Assembly: GCF_030315915.2 (NCBI RefSeq)
Contig: NZ_CP135990.1
Location: forward strand, 186,001-250,000
Source: Providencia zhijiangensis
GTDB taxonomy: Bacteria; Pseudomonadota; Gammaproteobacteria; Enterobacterales; Enterobacteriaceae
Length of the DNA: 64,000 bases
Direction of reading: 5' to 3'
The translations under genes were made by a program, and so were the position numbers. Shown here piece by piece: positions 9,865 through 19,333 of the stretch; position 1 is the first letter of the stretch, and each line of letters starts with the position of its first letter. The notes beneath the pieces were generated by a model, which did no database searches, was not told the origin of the DNA, and saw only the letters and a program-made list of their open reading frames with translations.

Positions 9865-10240
9865 AGAGACCTCCAAATAGAGGGGGCAGACAACATTACG
9901 CTATCTTTCGCACTAGTATTTTTCGACGCATTTTCTTTTAAAAAGCATATTTCGAAAAAGAAGCGATGAAAACTGTGTCTGCCAAGAACAGAAAAATAAT
10001 GACCTTAAACAAGGCATTGTGGATATTTTCTGGCAGTACTTAGTTCATCGTCGGAAAGGCTCACTTTAGAAGAGGGCAAAATTGCGTGTGAATTATAAAC
10101 AGAATTGTGAAGAAGAAGCAAGGTAGATAAATTGAAGAGGGTCTGAAGGTAAAAGCGCCAGTCTGTGGGCACAGATAGGCGCTTTTGGTACAACAACGAG
10201 TTTTTTTACGATTCTATCTTACTGCGTATCTCTTACGAGA
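9865..10240. other. Intergenic region between the ABC-F gene and glpD
   Basis: About 375 bases without a credible gene. It contains the promoter region of the minus-strand ABC-F gene and the glpD terminator at 10151-10186. Short reading frames here show no recognisable protein features. Confidence 0.5.
10151..10186 (-). terminator. glpD terminator hairpin
   Basis: AAAAGCGCC and GGCGCTTTT form a nine-pair outer stem, with an inner TCTGTG/CACAGA helix. The structure lies about 55 bases past the glpD stop on the minus strand and ends in a T-run. Confidence 0.75.
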
Positions 10241-11743
10241 TTATGCTGTCACAGCCACTTTTGTGTGCTCTGCAAGCCATTGTGCAATGCGCTGTTTCTC
10301 AGCGTCGTTCAGCCACATGCCCAATTTGGTACGACGCCAAATTGCATCGTCTAATTCTACAACCCACTCATTTTCGACTAAGTAGCGTAATTCGGCTTCA
10401 TAGACGTTTGCGCCGAATGCTTCACCTAAATCAGACAGTGAGTTTGCGCCCGCTAAAATCAACTTACTGTTGCTGCCGTAAGTTCTTGCGTAACGCAGTG
10501 CTAAGCCTTCTGGGAGCCATGGGTAATGCCGGGTTAATACGCGCGCATAACCATCGCGGTCACAACCTTCGATATCGCCACCCGGTAATTGGCCGTTTTT
10601 AGTCCAAGGCTCGCCAGCATGTGGATAGTATGCCGCTAATTTACCTACAGCCGCTTCAGCCAGTTTACGATAAGTGGTTAATTTACCACCGAAGACTGAC
10701 AGCAATGGCGCTTTACCATCTTCATCGTGAACATCTAAAGTGTAGTCACGAGTGATAGCTTGTGGAGAGTCTGACTCGTCATCACACAGAGGGCGAACAC
10801 CAGAGTAATCCCACACAATATCTTGTTTGGTCAGCTGTTTTTTGAAGTGGTCGTTATACACTTTCAGCAGATAATTGACTTCGTTTTCGTCAATTTTCAC
10901 ATCTTTAGGATCCCCTTTGTATTCAACATCGGTGGTACCGATAATTGAGAATTCATCCATCCAAGGGATCACAAAGACGATTCGGTTATCTTCGTTTTGC
11001 AGGATATAGGCTTGTGGTTCATCGTGAGCGCGTGGAACCACGATATGGCTGCCTTTGATCAGACGAATACCATAAGGGGATTTCAGTTTTAAGCCGTCAT
11101 CGAAGAACTCTTTAACCCAAGGTCCTGTTGCGTTAACTAGACCTTTAGCTTTCCAAGTATGAGTTTCGCCAGTACGTAAGTCTTGAGCTTCAACCACCCA
11201 AAGACCATCTTCACGGTATGCGCGAGTCACTTTTGTGCGAGTGCGAACTTCACCGTTTTTACGAACCACTTCTTGAGCGTTCAATACCACTAAACGCGCA
11301 TCATCAACCCAGCAATCTGAGTATTCGAAACCTTTGGTTAGTTCAGGTTTTAAGACGGAATTTTGGTTGAACTTTAAGCTCTTGCTGCTTGGCAGACTAA
11401 CGCGTTTGCCTAAATGATCGTACAGGAACAGGCCGATACGGATCATCCAAGCTGGGCGTAAGTGAGGCTGATGAGGTAGACGGAAGCGCATTGGGAATGC
11501 GATGTGCGGAGCCAGTCGTAATAGGACTTCACGCTCTGCAAGTGCTTCACTCACCAGTCTAAATTCATAATGTTCGAGGTAGCGTAAACCACCGTGGATC
11601 AGTTTCGAACTTGCAGATGAAGTTGCACTCGCTAAGTCTTGAGATTCAAGCAGCAGTACAGATAATCCACGCCCAGCAGCATCAGCCGCAATACCAGCGC
11701 CGTTGATTCCGCCGCCAATTACAATCAAGTCTTTCGTTTCCAT
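10241..11743 (-). CDS. glpD: Aerobic glycerol-3-phosphate dehydrogenase
   Basis: A membrane-associated FAD enzyme of 500 residues that oxidises sn-glycerol-3-phosphate to dihydroxyacetone phosphate and reduces ubiquinone. The dinucleotide-binding motif is VIGGGINGAGIAADAAGRG at the N-terminus. The substrate-site sequence SSKLIHGGLRYLEHYEF and the C-terminal FGGKLTTYRKLAE are characteristic of GlpD and GlpA. It lies directly downstream of glpR in the same direction, but a terminator separates them. A GlpR operator is visible upstream, so it is probably repressed by GlpR until glycerol-3-phosphate binds the repressor. Confidence 0.96.
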   Translation of the reverse strand: METKDLIVIGGGINGAGIAADAAGRGLSVLLLESQDLASATSSASSKLIHGGLRYLEHYEFRLVSEALAEREVLLRLAPHIAFPMRFRLPHQPHLRPAWMIRIGLFLYDHLGKRVSLPSSKSLKFNQNSVLKPELTKGFEYSDCWVDDARLVVLNAQEVVRKNGEVRTRTKVTRAYREDGLWVVEAQDLRTGETHTWKAKGLVNATGPWVKEFFDDGLKLKSPYGIRLIKGSHIVVPRAHDEPQAYILQNEDNRIVFVIPWMDEFSIIGTTDVEYKGDPKDVKIDENEVNYLLKVYNDHFKKQLTKQDIVWDYSGVRPLCDDESDSPQAITRDYTLDVHDEDGKAPLLSVFGGKLTTYRKLAEAAVGKLAAYYPHAGEPWTKNGQLPGGDIEGCDRDGYARVLTRHYPWLPEGLALRYARTYGSNSKLILAGANSLSDLGEAFGANVYEAELRYLVENEWVVELDDAIWRRTKLGMWLNDAEKQRIAQWLAEHTKVAVTA

Positions 11744-11777
11744 GCATCCCCCTGAGATGTTCGAACCATTTTCTATA

Positions 11778-11795
11778 ATGTTCGTTTTCGCTCAT
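11778..11795 (-). promoter_or_regulatory. Probable GlpR operator upstream of glpD
   Basis: ATGTTCG-N4-CGCTCAT matches the palindromic GlpR consensus ATGTTCGATAACGAACAT, with one half-site exact and two changes in the other. A further half-site ATGTTCG begins at 11757, closer to the start codon, suggesting a tandem arrangement. The site lies 35 bases from the glpD start. Confidence 0.7.
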
Positions 11796-11956
11796 TTGAT
11801 TGTAATCAAATTTTGTACGTCTGCCAACCTGTAATCCATAAAAATAACAAGCGCGTGATGCTAATAACATTTTGTGTATAAATTTAATCTGTTTAATAAA
11901 TTGGCAATATGACAAAAGGATGACAACAGAATGAAAAGAAAGGAAAAAATAAGAAT

Positions 11957-11979
11957 TGATGGTAGACAAGCTACCATCA
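11957..11979 (-). terminator. Terminator between glpR and glpD
   Basis: TGATGGTAG and CTACCATCA form a perfect nine-pair stem with a five-base loop. On the minus strand ATTCTTATTTTTT follows. It lies 23 bases past the glpR stop, so glpD is probably transcribed mainly from its own promoter. Confidence 0.8.
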
Positions 11980-12001
11980 TTGAGAAGTTAAAGCTGGGGG
12001 G

Positions 12002-12760
12002 CTAGCAGAGCTCTAATTGAACGTTATGCTGTTCGATAACCTTTAGGATACTGGCTGGAGGTGCTTGGGTGGTAAATAAGGTATTGATTAAATTCATATT
12101 ACCTAAATTCACCATCGCATTTCGGCCAAATTTGGAGTGGTCGGTAACCAACATGACATGGCGAGAGTTTTCAATAATCGCGCGCTTGGTGCGAACTTCA
12201 TGGTAATCAAATTCAAGCAATGAGCCGTCCATATCAATTCCACTGATCCCCAGAATGCCATAATCCAGCCTAAACTGAGAGATAAAGTCGAGGGTGGCTT
12301 CACCGACAATCCCACCATCACGCGAGCGAACTTCACCGCCTGCGAGGATCAAACGAAAATCCTCTTTTGCCATGAGTAATGTTGCAACGTTCAGGTTGTT
12401 GGTCACGACGCGCAGGTTTTTATGATTAACCAATGCGTGGGCGACAGCCTCTGGAGTTGTACCAATATCAATAAATAGGGTTGCGCCGTCAGGAATTTGG
12501 CTTGCCACACGTTGAGCAATACGCGCTTTTTCCTCAGACCACATGGTTTTGCGGTCATTGTAGGCGGTATTGACGGAACTCGAAGGCAAGGCTGCTCCAC
12601 CATGGTGTCGTAGGATTTTATTTTGTTCAGCAAGATCATTGAGGTCTCGGCGAATGGTCTGAGGGCTAACCTCAAACTGCTCGACAAGTTCTTCAGTACT
12701 GACATATCCCTGAAGACGCACAAGTTCAACAATTGCATCATGTCTCTGGGTTTGTTTCAC
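12002..12760 (-). CDS. glpR: Glycerol-3-phosphate regulon repressor (DeoR family)
   Basis: A 252-residue transcriptional repressor. The N-terminal DeoR winged helix-turn-helix is visible in GYVSTEELVEQFEVSPQTIRRDLNDL. The C-terminal sugar-phosphate sensor domain includes LFIDIGTTPEAVAHAL and the conserved LVTDHSKFGRNAMVNLG. It is the last gene of the glpE-glpG-glpR cluster, 27 bases after glpG. It is expected to repress glpD through the operator seen upstream of that gene. Confidence 0.95.
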   Translation of the reverse strand: MKQTQRHDAIVELVRLQGYVSTEELVEQFEVSPQTIRRDLNDLAEQNKILRHHGGAALPSSSVNTAYNDRKTMWSEEKARIAQRVASQIPDGATLFIDIGTTPEAVAHALVNHKNLRVVTNNLNVATLLMAKEDFRLILAGGEVRSRDGGIVGEATLDFISQFRLDYGILGISGIDMDGSLLEFDYHEVRTKRAIIENSRHVMLVTDHSKFGRNAMVNLGNMNLINTLFTTQAPPASILKVIEQHNVQLELC

Positions 12761-12787
12761 AGCATTAGCCTCTAATTATAAAATGTT

Positions 12788-13633
12788 CTATTTGGAACCT
12801 TGGTGTTTAAAACTGAGCCTATTATCCCATATTCCCATCAATAATCCGATAATTAACCCTGAAGTATGTGCGGCATTAGCAATGTCCATACCGAGCAGGT
12901 CAAAGTAACCGAAGAATAACCAGATAATCGAGAATACCATGAGCCCGCGAGGGATGCCGATACCGATTTCTGGGCGACGTTCGCCAGTGATCCAAACATA
13001 GCTAACCAGTGCATAAACGACACCGGATAAACCGCCAAAGTTGTTCTCACTGAATAGGGATTGACCCCAGTTACTGAATAATGCGGAGACTAATAAAATG
13101 GTGAACAGTTTTCCTGTGCCCATTTTTTTCTCAACTTGCCCGGCCAAAAACCACCAGAGCGCAAGGTTGAAACCGATGTGCGAAATAGAAAAGTGAACGA
13201 ACGCTGGGCTTATCCAACGCCACAATTCGCTTTGCTGATCACCAATAGGCCAACCTAGATAGTATAGAACGACACGGGGATCTGTCAGGGTGACCCAAAG
13301 ATAGACTGCGATAGACAGCAAAATAACGGCGATAGTCAATGGGCCGGATTGCTGTTTTAAATAACTGAATGTCAGATAGTTACGATATTGAAATTGGGCG
13401 TCTGTACGACCCGTTTGCCAACTGGCTTCGAGATAGCGAGGGTCATTAGGGTTGCGCAAAAAGGCTTCTAGCTCTTGGCGAACTTGCTCCGCATGCTGCT
13501 CATCATCGAGCCAAAGTTCATAATGTTGTTGGTCGTTGGATGGATGGAATTGTAGTTGGATATTTTTTCCTGCCATATAATCGACAAACGCTTGAGCCAT
13601 CCGTGGGTTTTCAAAAGAGATAATGTGGATCAT
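12788..13633 (-). CDS. glpG: Rhomboid intramembrane serine protease GlpG
   Basis: An inner-membrane protease of 281 residues with a cytoplasmic N-terminal domain and six transmembrane helices. The catalytic serine is S203 in NFGGLSGVVYALV and the catalytic histidine is H256 in ANAAHTSGLI, two residues beyond the E. coli positions. HFSISHIGFNL is the conserved oxyanion-side motif. The start MIHIISFENPRMAQ at 13633 matches E. coli; the longer frame reaching 13732 would run into glpE. It lies between glpE and glpR with short gaps. Confidence 0.94.
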   Translation of the reverse strand: MIHIISFENPRMAQAFVDYMAGKNIQLQFHPSNDQQHYELWLDDEQHAEQVRQELEAFLRNPNDPRYLEASWQTGRTDAQFQYRNYLTFSYLKQQSGPLTIAVILLSIAVYLWVTLTDPRVVLYYLGWPIGDQQSELWRWISPAFVHFSISHIGFNLALWWFLAGQVEKKMGTGKLFTILLVSALFSNWGQSLFSENNFGGLSGVVYALVSYVWITGERRPEIGIGIPRGLMVFSIIWLFFGYFDLLGMDIANAAHTSGLIIGLLMGIWDNRLSFKHQGSK

Positions 13634-13649
13634 AAATACGCAGTCTCGT

Positions 13650-13973
13650 TTAGAGCGCCGTAATGGCTTGTGGGTATTCTCGTGACCATGCCTCAAATCC
13701 GCCATTAATGCTATATACAGATTCAAAACCAATATTAATTAAGTATTGCGCCGCGCCTTGGCTGCTGTGACCGTGGTAGCACATCACCATAATCGTTTGT
13801 TCGTAATCTGTTTTTTCGACAAACGGGTGAAGTGACTCATTGGTTAAGTGATAAGCGCCTGTCGCGTGACCAGCACGAAAACTTTGGGGATCGCGAACAT
13901 CGACAAGGATAGCAGTGCCATCTAACCAGTGCTGATAAGCTTGTTCGGGTGTTAGTGTCTCAAAATGGTCCAT
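13650..13973 (-). CDS. glpE: Thiosulfate sulfurtransferase GlpE (single-domain rhodanese)
   Basis: A 107-residue rhodanese that transfers sulfane sulfur from thiosulfate to cyanide or other acceptors. The active loop is CYHGHSS, with the catalytic Cys at residue 65 as in E. coli when counted from MDHFETL. Upstream features are [15 protein letters not shown] and INGGFEAW. An alternative ATG at 14003 adds ten residues but sits almost against a hairpin, so the shorter start is preferred; neither has a strong ribosome site. It is the first gene of the glpEGR cluster. Confidence 0.9.
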   Translation of the reverse strand: MDHFETLTPEQAYQHWLDGTAILVDVRDPQSFRAGHATGAYHLTNESLHPFVEKTDYEQTIMVMCYHGHSSQGAAQYLINIGFESVYSINGGFEAWSREYPQAITAL

Positions 13974-14007
13974 AAAATACCGGAAAGTTAGGGGATATGT
14001 CATGAAA

Positions 14008-14036
14008 GAGCATCCACAGACGTGCTGAGGATGCTC
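14008..14036 (-). terminator. Hairpin between nfuA and glpE
   Basis: GAGCATCC and GGATGCTC form an eight-pair stem with a 13-base loop, 37 bases past the nfuA stop. Only TTTC follows, so it may be a weak terminator or attenuator that lets some transcription into glpE. Confidence 0.55.
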
Positions 14037-14072
14037 CGATACTCAGTAGAAAATGCGTGTGAGCAGAATCTA

Positions 14073-14651
14073 TTAGTAGAAAGAGTGCTCGCCGCGTTGG
14101 TGCTCAGTCAGGTCTTTAACGCCTTTTAATTCACCTTCGAACATTTTCAGTAATTCTTTTTCGATACCTTCTTTCAGCGTCACATCGACCATGGAACAAC
14201 CGTTACAGCCGCCGCCGAATTGCAGGATAGCAAAACCATCTTCGGTGATTTCCATTAATGAAACACGACCACCGTGGCTCGCTAATTGTGGGTTAATTTG
14301 TGATTGTAAAACGTATTCAACACGCTCAATTAATGGCGCATCTTCAGACACTTTACGCATTTTCGCGTTCGGTGCTTTTAAGGTTAACTGAGAGCCTAAT
14401 TGGTCAGTGACGAAATCAATCTCAGCATCTTCTAAGAATGGTGCGCTAATTTCATCAACGTAAGCAGAGAGTTTTTCAAACTTCAGCTCTTTATCGGTGG
14501 CTTCTACGGCACCAGGAGGGCAATAAGAAACACCACACTCCGCGGTTGGTGTGCCTGGGTTAATGACAAATACTCGAATTTGGGTTCCTGACTCTTGGCT
14601 TTCCAATAACTTGGAGAAGTGAGTCTGTGCTGCTTCTGTAATATTAATCAT
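14073..14651 (-). CDS. nfuA: Fe-S cluster carrier protein NfuA
   Basis: A 192-residue iron-sulfur scaffold that carries [4Fe-4S] clusters to target enzymes such as aconitase, notably under oxidative stress or iron limitation. The N-terminal domain is a degenerate A-type carrier (residues 1-95), and the C-terminal Nfu domain has the cluster-binding CxxC in [15 protein letters not shown] (C149, C152). The C-terminus RGEHSFY is conserved. It lies beside gntX and bioH as in E. coli. Confidence 0.95.
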   Translation of the reverse strand: MINITEAAQTHFSKLLESQESGTQIRVFVINPGTPTAECGVSYCPPGAVEATDKELKFEKLSAYVDEISAPFLEDAEIDFVTDQLGSQLTLKAPNAKMRKVSEDAPLIERVEYVLQSQINPQLASHGGRVSLMEITEDGFAILQFGGGCNGCSMVDVTLKEGIEKELLKMFEGELKGVKDLTEHQRGEHSFY

Positions 14652-14714
14652 AATCTCTTGCTCAATAATAGTTGACTGCTTTAGTTGGTTATAATACGCC
14701 CATTTACACCCATC

Positions 14715-15398
14715 CTACAAGGTGCGACAGAGTGACCACGCGTCAACAGTATGCGCTCCCGCACAAATCAACAATTGAGCGGCTGCATGCATGGTTGAGC
14801 CAGTTGTAATCACATCATCAATAATAGCTATGTGTAGACCTGAAACCGAAGTTTCAAGGGTAAATGCCTCTTTTAGGTTATTGCGGCGCTGCTTACGAGT
14901 TAATGAAACTTGCGCCAGTGTATCACGAGAGCGCAATAATGAATTTTGCGAATAGGCAATATTTAACCATGTGGTTAAATTACCACCAATTAATGCCATG
15001 TGATCAAATCCTCGGCGCCAACATCGTCGAGGATGGGGAGGTATGGTTATCAATAAGTCGGGTTTTTTCCATTGCTGTTGGCGATATCCATTCAGCCAAT
15101 AAAGTAAAAATATCCGTGTCAGGGGGATAGCTAACTGGGGTTGATAACGAAATTTATATTGATGGATAAGCTGGCGTAATGGCGCTTGATACGGCGTTAC
15201 GGTAATTAGCCTCTGCCAAGGCGGTGGCTGAACAAGGCAGCGTCCGCAAGGAAATTGGTGATATTCACACGGAAGAGCGCATTGTGGACAAACCTTCGGC
15301 ATTGACGGTAACTTTTTGATACAAAAGCTGCATATCCCTTGCTGGGGAATTTTTAATAACTGCCGGCATAGCCAACAGACCCCTTCCATTGCTAGCAT
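14715..15398 (-). CDS. gntX: ComF/GntX family phosphoribosyltransferase-like protein
   Basis: A 227-residue protein, the same length as E. coli GntX (YhgH), which is linked to use of DNA as a nutrient and resembles competence protein ComF. Zinc-binding cysteine pairs are visible at the N-terminus (CWLC, CSFC, CPQC, CGRC). The PRTase signature IAIIDDVITTGSTMHAAAQ lies near the C-terminus. The gene is divergent from bioH, and the two starts are about 55 bases apart, so they share a promoter region. Confidence 0.9.
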   Translation of the reverse strand: MLAMEGVCWLCRQLLKIPQQGICSFCIKKLPSMPKVCPQCALPCEYHQFPCGRCLVQPPPWQRLITVTPYQAPLRQLIHQYKFRYQPQLAIPLTRIFLLYWLNGYRQQQWKKPDLLITIPPHPRRCWRRGFDHMALIGGNLTTWLNIAYSQNSLLRSRDTLAQVSLTRKQRRNNLKEAFTLETSVSGLHIAIIDDVITTGSTMHAAAQLLICAGAHTVDAWSLCRTL

Positions 15399-15454
15399 AG
15401 GCGAGTCCTAGATTGAAAAATCAGAATGAAAATAACAGTGAAGAGAGTGTAATC

Positions 15455-16228
15455 ATGGCGACGCTATATTGGCAGACAGTGGGTGAAGGAAAACAAGATA
15501 TTGTGTTACTGCACGGATGGGGATTGAATGCCGAAGTCTGGCAGACAATTATTCCTCGAGTGGCTTCGCAATTTCGCATCCATTTAGTTGATTTACCCGG
15601 TTATGGGCGTAGCCATGATTTTACGCCAATGAGTATTCAATCCATGGCTGATGTTATCTGGGAACAAGCGCCTAAAAATGCGATTTGGCTGGGATGGTCA
15701 CTCGGCGGGTTAGTGGCAAGTCGTATCGCGCTCGATCACCCAAATGAGGTAAAAGCCTTAATCACCGTGGCATCTTCCCCTTGCTTTGGCGCTCATGATG
15801 AGTGGCAAGGTATCAAACCTGAAGTCTTACTTAATTTTGAGCAGATGCTGGCTGAAAATTTCCAGCGTACTGTCGAGCGTTTTCTGGCACTGCAAACATT
15901 GGGAACAGAAAGCGCCCGTGAGGATGCGCGTACATTGAAATCTGTGGTATTGGCGTTGCCAATGCCATCGGTTGAAGCCTTGAATATGGGGCTGGAATCT
16001 TTACGTATTGAAGATTTACGTGAGGAACTCACCCATTTACAGGTTCCTTTCTTACGCATTTATGGTTATTTAGATGGCTTGGTTCCACGTAAAATCGCAG
16101 GGAAATTAGACGAGTTGTATCCCAATTCATTATCCGTTGTGATGCGCAATAGTGCTCATGCACCGTTTATTTCTCATCCCGATGAGTTTTGTGAAACATT
16201 GATTCAGTTTGCGAAATCATTGAACTAA
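15455..16228 (+). CDS. bioH: Pimeloyl-[acyl-carrier protein] methyl ester esterase BioH
   Basis: An alpha/beta hydrolase of 257 residues that removes the methyl group from pimeloyl-ACP methyl ester, ending the BioC/BioH route to the biotin precursor. The catalytic triad is visible: S82 in GWSLGG, D207 in YGYLDGLVP and H235 in NSAHAPF, all at E. coli positions. The start at [10 protein letters not shown] (15455) is chosen by alignment; an upstream in-frame codon at 15413 would add 14 polar residues. Confidence 0.95.
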   Translation: MATLYWQTVGEGKQDIVLLHGWGLNAEVWQTIIPRVASQFRIHLVDLPGYGRSHDFTPMSIQSMADVIWEQAPKNAIWLGWSLGGLVASRIALDHPNEVKALITVASSPCFGAHDEWQGIKPEVLLNFEQMLAENFQRTVERFLALQTLGTESAREDARTLKSVVLALPMPSVEALNMGLESLRIEDLREELTHLQVPFLRIYGYLDGLVPRKIAGKLDELYPNSLSVVMRNSAHAPFISHPDEFCETLIQFAKSLN

Positions 16229-16267
16229 ATCAGTGCATTTGAAGCTAATTCGCTGAAATGGAAACAA

Positions 16268-16501
16268 CTATTTAATCTTATAGACCAAATGTGAGCAATC
16301 GTGACTCTCGGGGCATCCTTTACAACTGGTACCCGTAAGGCACGCGCTCACATCGACTTTTTCAATTTTCCCCATACTGACCAGCTTTTCAGCCATGGCA
16401 TTCACCAGTGCAGCAGGGGCGTTTAGTTGAGAACTCAGAAGCGCAATGTCAGCTTGCCCATATAATGCAATTAAATCTCGGACTTGTAGCAAGCTGGCCA
16501 T
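16268..16501 (-). CDS. feoC: FeoC, Fe-S winged-helix partner of FeoB
   Basis: A 77-residue protein with a small winged helix (LIALYGQADIALLSSQLNAP) and a C-terminal cysteine cluster, CLTGTSCKGCPESHDC, of the type that binds a [4Fe-4S] cluster in FeoC. It is thought to tune FeoB stability or activity in response to oxygen. It is the last gene of feoABC, ten bases after feoB, and convergent with bioH. Confidence 0.9.
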   Translation of the reverse strand: MASLLQVRDLIALYGQADIALLSSQLNAPAALVNAMAEKLVSMGKIEKVDVSACLTGTSCKGCPESHDCSHLVYKIK

Positions 16502-16511
16502 CGTATTTTCC

Positions 16512-18830
16512 TTAGTGGCAACTGTTGTTAGAACAACCTGAACACTGTTGCGCTGTTTTGGATTTAATATTGAACGTCACGCGGCTGCGCATGCGGCGTA
16601 GAGCGGTGATGAGTACAATATTAAACAGCAGCACAGCGCCAATTATGACCAAGCTGCTTTGTGGATGTTCGCTAAATGTGGCGGTTTGATAGAACAGCGC
16701 TGCGAGGCTATAAGCCACGTTTAATCCCCACAAAATAGAGAATGTCATCCAGCTTTTGTTGGTTTCACGGGCGATTGCTCCCATTACTGACACACAAGGC
16801 ACATACAGCAGCACAAAGATTAAGTAACTATACGCTGCAATATCGGAACCAAATTTCGCCGCCATGGTACCCATGGAACCTGTTGCCATCTCAGCATCAC
16901 CCATACTCGCTTCGATTGGGTTAGATAATGCGCTGATGGAAAATGTCTCTTTTAAGCTATCCCATGTATCCGTGACTGCTGCGCCTAACTCATCGAGCAG
17001 GTCAAAAGATTCGGCATCGAAAGGTTCGCTGGTGATCGCCTCGGCGGTGTACAGGGTATTTAAGGTTCCAACAACCACTTCTTTAGCCATTGCACCGGTG
17101 ATCAAACCGACAGTTGCTTGCCAGTTATCATTGTGCACACCAATAGGCTGTAATACTGGAGTGATCACTTTACTGACGGAAGCCAGCGCAGAATCATTGA
17201 TGTTGTCCACAGGCTTGCCGGATAACGAAAAGCTGTTTAGCGCGCCAATGAAAATGCTCGCCACCACAATGACTTTACCCGCACGGATCACGAAGCCTTT
17301 TAAACGTTGCCAAGTTTGGATGAGCAATGTTTTTGTATGAGGTACATGGTAGACCGGCAGTTCCATCACAAACGGGGATGCTTCACCGCGCATCAAGGTA
17401 TGTTTCAGTAGCAGGCCTGTTAGGATTGCCACGACAATACCGAGAATGTAGAGGGAAAACACGACGCTTGCGCCATTTTTACCAAAGAACGCCGCTGCAA
17501 ATACTGCGAAAATAGCTAAGCGAGCGCCGCAGGACATAAACGGCGCCATCAGTACGGTGATTAAGCGTTCACGAGGTGCATCTAAGGTGCGTGCACCCAT
17601 GATGGAAGGCACGTTACAACCGAAGCCAACAATCAAAGGAACAAAGGATTTACCCGGTAAACCAAGAGATTGCATCAGTCTATCCATCACGAAAGCCGCT
17701 CGAGCCATGTAGCCGGAGTCTTCCAAAATAGATAAAAACAGGTACATCATACCGATTTGTGGTACTAGTGGCAGAACCGTATTGATACCACCGCCAACAC
17801 CTTGAGCAAGGAAAACGGTCAACCAATCAGGGAAGTTTGCGGTTGCGCCAATCCATTGAATACCATGAATAAAGATGGCCTCAGACGCCCCTTCAAAGAA
17901 CGGCTGTAAAGCGCCACCGATATTGATCGCAAGGACGAACATCAGGTACATCACGAACAAGAAAATTGGCACACCAAGCCAGCGGTTCAAGATAAATTTA
18001 TCCAGCGCTTGAGTGAGTTTATTCGGCTCAGCGGCACTGTTATTAATCGCGGCGTTACAAATTGAGGCAATGGATTGATAGCGAGCATCTGCAATGAGTA
18101 ACTCAGGCTCTTCTTGCAAGGTCTCTTTGAGTTTAAGGCGAGTTTCAGCAAATACTTGTTCGGAGATATCAGCCCGCTGGCGGCTATAAATATCGCCTTC
18201 TAAAATTTGGAGAGCTAACCAACGGCGCTGCTGCTGACTAAATTGCTGAGCAGAAATTTGCTCTGAAAGCATATCCACGGTTTGTAACAGTTGTGGTGGA
18301 TATTGCACTAAGGCTTGTTGGCTATTTTTAGGATGGCTATCAATCGCTTGTTTGAGCTGTTCAAGGCCTGTTGCACGGGTAGAGACCATTGGAATTACAG
18401 GGCAACCTAGCTGCTTTTCGAGCTGTTTTACATCGATATCGATATGTTGGCTTTTGGCTATATCCAACATGTTCAGTGCGACGATGCAGGGAACACCTAG
18501 CTCAACAAGTTGTAATGTCAGATATAAATTGCGCTCGAGGTTTGAGGCATCCACCACGTTGATCAACATGTCGGCTTCGCCACTTAAAATAAAGTAGCAG
18601 GCGATTTGCTCATCGAGGGAGGTTTGCTCTGAAATAGTCGTAAGGGAATAAGTACCTGGTAAATCAACAAGTTCAATCTTGTGTTCAGGGGTGTGGAAGC
18701 GTCCGACTTTACGTTCGACGGTCACTCCTGCCCAGTTACCGACGCGCTGACGTGACCCGGTTAACTGGTTAAACAAGGTTGTTTTACCAGCGTTAGGGTT
18801 GCCAATAAGGCCGATAGTTAATGGTTTCAT
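16512..18830 (-). CDS. feoB: Ferrous iron transporter FeoB
   Basis: An inner-membrane Fe2+ importer of 772 residues with a cytoplasmic G domain. The G motifs are GNPNAGKTTLFNQL (G1), VDLPGTYSL (G3) and NMLD (G4). A helical GDI-like region follows to about residue 270. The membrane core has the Gate motifs, LVGFGCNVPSIMGARTL and LLYVPCVSVMGAI, each with the conserved cysteine. The C-terminal cysteine-rich tail QQCSGCSNNSC is common in enterobacterial FeoB. Genes feoA and feoC flank it in the usual order. Confidence 0.96.
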   Translation of the reverse strand: MKPLTIGLIGNPNAGKTTLFNQLTGSRQRVGNWAGVTVERKVGRFHTPEHKIELVDLPGTYSLTTISEQTSLDEQIACYFILSGEADMLINVVDASNLERNLYLTLQLVELGVPCIVALNMLDIAKSQHIDIDVKQLEKQLGCPVIPMVSTRATGLEQLKQAIDSHPKNSQQALVQYPPQLLQTVDMLSEQISAQQFSQQQRRWLALQILEGDIYSRQRADISEQVFAETRLKLKETLQEEPELLIADARYQSIASICNAAINNSAAEPNKLTQALDKFILNRWLGVPIFLFVMYLMFVLAINIGGALQPFFEGASEAIFIHGIQWIGATANFPDWLTVFLAQGVGGGINTVLPLVPQIGMMYLFLSILEDSGYMARAAFVMDRLMQSLGLPGKSFVPLIVGFGCNVPSIMGARTLDAPRERLITVLMAPFMSCGARLAIFAVFAAAFFGKNGASVVFSLYILGIVVAILTGLLLKHTLMRGEASPFVMELPVYHVPHTKTLLIQTWQRLKGFVIRAGKVIVVASIFIGALNSFSLSGKPVDNINDSALASVSKVITPVLQPIGVHNDNWQATVGLITGAMAKEVVVGTLNTLYTAEAITSEPFDAESFDLLDELGAAVTDTWDSLKETFSISALSNPIEASMGDAEMATGSMGTMAAKFGSDIAAYSYLIFVLLYVPCVSVMGAIARETNKSWMTFSILWGLNVAYSLAALFYQTATFSEHPQSSLVIIGAVLLFNIVLITALRRMRSRVTFNIKSKTAQQCSGCSNNSCH

Positions 18831-18886
18831 AGTGTGTATGCCAGTCGTGAAAATGAAAATCTTTATTGGAATTAATCCAAAAATAA

Positions 18887-19117
18887 TTAGTTCGTTTGCG
18901 CTTCATCTAAATTAATGAGTGCTAAATCTTTTTTGCGTAATACTAAGCTGACGCGATGAGTTTCAATTTGCACAGGATCACCAAACGGCGCTACGCGCAC
19001 AACTTTGAACACTGAGCCTGGGAGCAGACCAAGGGAAAGCAGTTTTTGGCGATAGGCTGGACTTATCTCTGGTGAAAAGCCAAGTATTTTATAACTGCAT
19101 TGAGGAAGTATGGACAT
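18887..19117 (-). CDS. feoA: FeoA, SH3-like component of ferrous iron uptake
   Basis: A 76-residue cytoplasmic protein with an SH3-like fold that works with FeoB. The conserved block is [20 protein letters not shown], followed by [14 protein letters not shown]. The start ATG at 19117 has GGAAGG just upstream; a TTG at 19129 would add four residues and is less likely. It heads the feoABC operon behind two Fur boxes and an FNR-type site. Confidence 0.94.
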   Translation of the reverse strand: MSILPQCSYKILGFSPEISPAYRQKLLSLGLLPGSVFKVVRVAPFGDPVQIETHRVSLVLRKKDLALINLDEAQTN

Positions 19118-19202
19118 AGTACCTTCCAATTACGGTTTATTCTGTTGATTTAACATGAAAATTACGATGTTAAATTACAGAGAGTGTTATTAAGAATAAT
19201 AT

Positions 19203-19217
19203 TGATAATTATTATTA
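19203..19217 (-). promoter_or_regulatory. Fur box 1 upstream of feoA
   Basis: TGATAATTATTATTA matches the 7-1-7 Fur consensus TGATAATNATTATCA at 14 of 15 positions. It lies about 85 bases from the feoA start, consistent with iron repression of the operon. Confidence 0.75.
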
Positions 19218-19271
19218 TAAAAGTGGTTATCTTTAAAAGAAATAGAGTGGAAGATAAAATTAAATCTAATT

Positions 19272-19290
19272 AACAATGAGAATCATAATC
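19272..19290 (-). promoter_or_regulatory. Fur box 2 upstream of feoA
   Basis: AACAATGAGAATCATAATC matches the 19-base Fur consensus GATAATGATAATCATTATC at 15 of 19 positions. It is about 70 bases further from feoA than the first box. Confidence 0.7.
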
Positions 19291-19333
19291 ATCTACCATG
19301 GTTATATTTAGCCTCTTTTTCGGGCAATATTAA

